A stretch of DNA of 7,507 nt from Candidatus Aminicenantota bacterium (GTDB lineage Bacteria > Acidobacteriota > Aminicenantia > UBA2199): NCBI GenBank assembly GCA_030620255.1, contig JAUXFB010000055.1, positions 1-7,507 of the forward strand, read 5' to 3'. The notes beneath the pieces were generated by a model. It was given only the letters and a program-made list of their open reading frames with translations, made no database searches and was not told the origin of the DNA. The translations under genes and the position numbers were made by a program. Shown piece by piece: positions 6,743-7,507 of the stretch. Position 1 is the first letter of the stretch; every line of letters begins with the position of its first letter.

Positions 6743-6832
6743 TACCTTTTAAATTTAATATAAAAATGTAGTAATATTTTAGTTAAATTTATAGAATATG
6801 AAAATAAATATATTTTAAGGAGAATCAAATCA

Positions 6833-7159
6833 ATGGATCATACGTATGAAGAACTAAAGAGTAAAACAGTTGCTCAGCTTCGGGAAATTGCTAAAGGAAT
6901 TAAAAATGAAGCTGTGAAGGGATACACACAGATGAACAAAGAACACCTTTTAGAAACAGTGTGTAAGGCTCTTGGTGTTGATATGAAGAAACACCATGAG
7001 ATAAAGAAGGGTTTGAATAAAGCTGCTATAAAATCTAAAATTAGAGGGTTGAAGAAAAAGAGAGAAGAAGCATTGGCAGCCAGAGATCATGTACAACTTA
7101 AGGTTATTAGACATCAAATTCATAAACTTAAAAGGAAAATCCGCAAAGTAATGGTTTAG
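6833..7159 (+). CDS. Small Rho N-terminal-domain protein with basic helical tail
   Basis: The product is 108 residues. Residues 6-47 (EELKSKTVAQLREIAKGIKN...MNKEHLLETVCKALG) match the Rho N-terminal domain, a SAP-like three-helix fold that binds nucleic acid at the start of transcription terminator Rho. The rest (about 52-108) is highly basic, with 21 Lys/Arg against 4 Asp/Glu, and looks like a helical, possibly coiled-coil, tail (KIRGLKKKREEALAARDHVQLKVIRHQIHKLKRKIRK). It lacks the RNA-binding and ATPase parts of Rho, so it is not Rho itself. It is a stand-alone small protein with a clear ribosome-binding site and a promoter candidate. DNA or RNA binding is inferred from domain and charge, and its physiological role is unknown. 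Standalone Rho_N proteins occur in several bacterial groups. It ends seven bases from the convergent radA. Confidence 0.85.
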   Translation: MDHTYEELKSKTVAQLREIAKGIKNEAVKGYTQMNKEHLLETVCKALGVDMKKHHEIKKGLNKAAIKSKIRGLKKKREEALAARDHVQLKVIRHQIHKLKRKIRKVMV

Positions 7160-7166
7160 GTTTTTT

Positions 7167-7507
7167 TTATGATTGTTTGAAAGTTTTGATTTCTTTTATT
7201 TTATTGTAAAAATCATATATATCTTTAACAGGGAAGATAGAGATTTCCTTGAGATGATTTAAGTTTGATTGGAAAGATGGTAAGATAAATTTATTAAAGC
7301 CCTGTCTTAGAGCTTCCTTTATCCTCTTTTCAATAAAATTAACAGGTCTAATTTCTCCTGTAAGACCAACCTCACCAATTATAATTATATCTTCTGGTAG
7401 TATCAGGTTTTTATAACTTGAAATTAATGTTGATAGAACAGCGAGATCTCCTGCAGTTTCTTTTATGTTCATGCCGCCTGTAATGTTAATAAATACATCT
7501 GATTTAT
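7167..7507 (-). CDS. radA: DNA repair protein RadA, C-terminal part (5' part missing)
   Basis: The frame is open from the stop at 7169-7167 to the right edge, giving the last 112 residues. A methionine at 7472 is internal and not the start, because the codons before it (KSDVFINITGG) continue the conserved RadA pattern DVFVNVVGG. The visible part is the Lon-protease-like C-terminal domain: DVFINITGGMNIKETAGDLAVLSTLISS, then IIIIGEVGLTGEIRPVNFIEKRIKEALRQGFNKFILP, which closely matches RadA/Sms. RadA is a RecA-like ATPase that promotes branch migration during recombinational repair. Its zinc finger, Walker motifs and KNRFG motif would lie beyond the edge. It is probably transcribed from outside the window and has no apparent link to the transport operon. 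Confidence 0.95.
   Translation of the reverse strand, partial: KSDVFINITGGMNIKETAGDLAVLSTLISSYKNLILPEDIIIIGEVGLTGEIRPVNFIEKRIKEALRQGFNKFILPSFQSNLNHLKEISIFPVKDIYDFYNKIKEIKTFKQS

Larger units (their letters stand above)
6573..6832. other. Divergent intergenic region, AT-rich
   Basis: This 260-base stretch separates the minus-strand operon from the plus-strand Rho_N gene. It is very AT-rich and holds a promoter candidate for each direction (listed separately). A second possible minus-strand -10 box, a perfect TATAAT at 6686-6681, lacks a recognisable -35 at the right distance. I see no credible small gene, tRNA, riboswitch-like fold or terminator in it. A 9-base direct repeat, ttaaattta, occurs at 6749-6757 and 6783-6791 in the probable leader of the plus-strand gene, but it may be chance in such a biased sequence. 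Confidence 0.6.

Noticed and set aside
7157..7169. T8 tract between the convergent Rho_N and radA genes as an intrinsic terminator
   Set aside because: The run 7161-7168 follows the Rho_N stop, but I could not find a GC-rich hairpin before it on the plus strand, and on the minus strand it is an A-run, so a terminator is not supported.
1..7507. CRISPR array, tRNA, rRNA, insertion sequence or prophage signals
   Set aside because: No regularly spaced repeats, no cloverleaf-like sequence, no transposase or integrase motifs and no terminal inverted repeats were seen on either strand.

Overview
The window (7507 bases, AT-rich) comes from a Gram-negative-type (diderm) bacterium. Signal peptides, a lipoprotein signal, two predicted outer-membrane proteins and a LolA-like protein all imply an outer membrane. 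The phylum cannot be fixed from this sequence. AT-rich groups such as Spirochaetota or Cloacimonadota would fit, but that is only a guess.

Layout: positions 1 to 6572 hold seven closely packed minus-strand genes, read from high to low coordinates. They are a small predicted outer-membrane protein (5763-6572), a lipoprotein of the endonuclease/exonuclease/phosphatase fold (4840-5766), a beta-barrel outer-membrane protein (3692-4816), an ABC transporter ATPase (2991-3680), two FtsX/LolC-type permeases (1716-2987 and 429-1703), and a LolA-like 'outer membrane lipoprotein-sorting protein' that runs off the left edge (1-411). Gaps range from a 4-base overlap to 23 bases, and three ribosome-binding sites overlap or abut the stop codon of the preceding gene. 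A good sigma-70-like promoter lies just upstream of the first gene, so the block is very probably one operon. Together the genes read as an envelope transport module: an ATP-driven extractor in the inner membrane, a periplasmic lipid or lipoprotein carrier, outer-membrane barrel proteins, and one lipoprotein that could be cargo.

To the right, a 260-base intergenic region (6573-6832) carries divergent promoter candidates. A small plus-strand gene (6833-7159) follows. It encodes a Rho N-terminal (SAP-like) domain fused to a very basic helical tail and is probably a nucleic-acid-binding protein. Seven bases further on, and convergent with it, lies the 3' end of radA (7167 to the right edge), the DNA repair ATPase. 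No rRNA, tRNA, CRISPR array or mobile element was seen. The most interesting item is the dedicated transport operon that combines Lol-type ABC parts, its own barrel proteins and a nuclease-fold lipoprotein.
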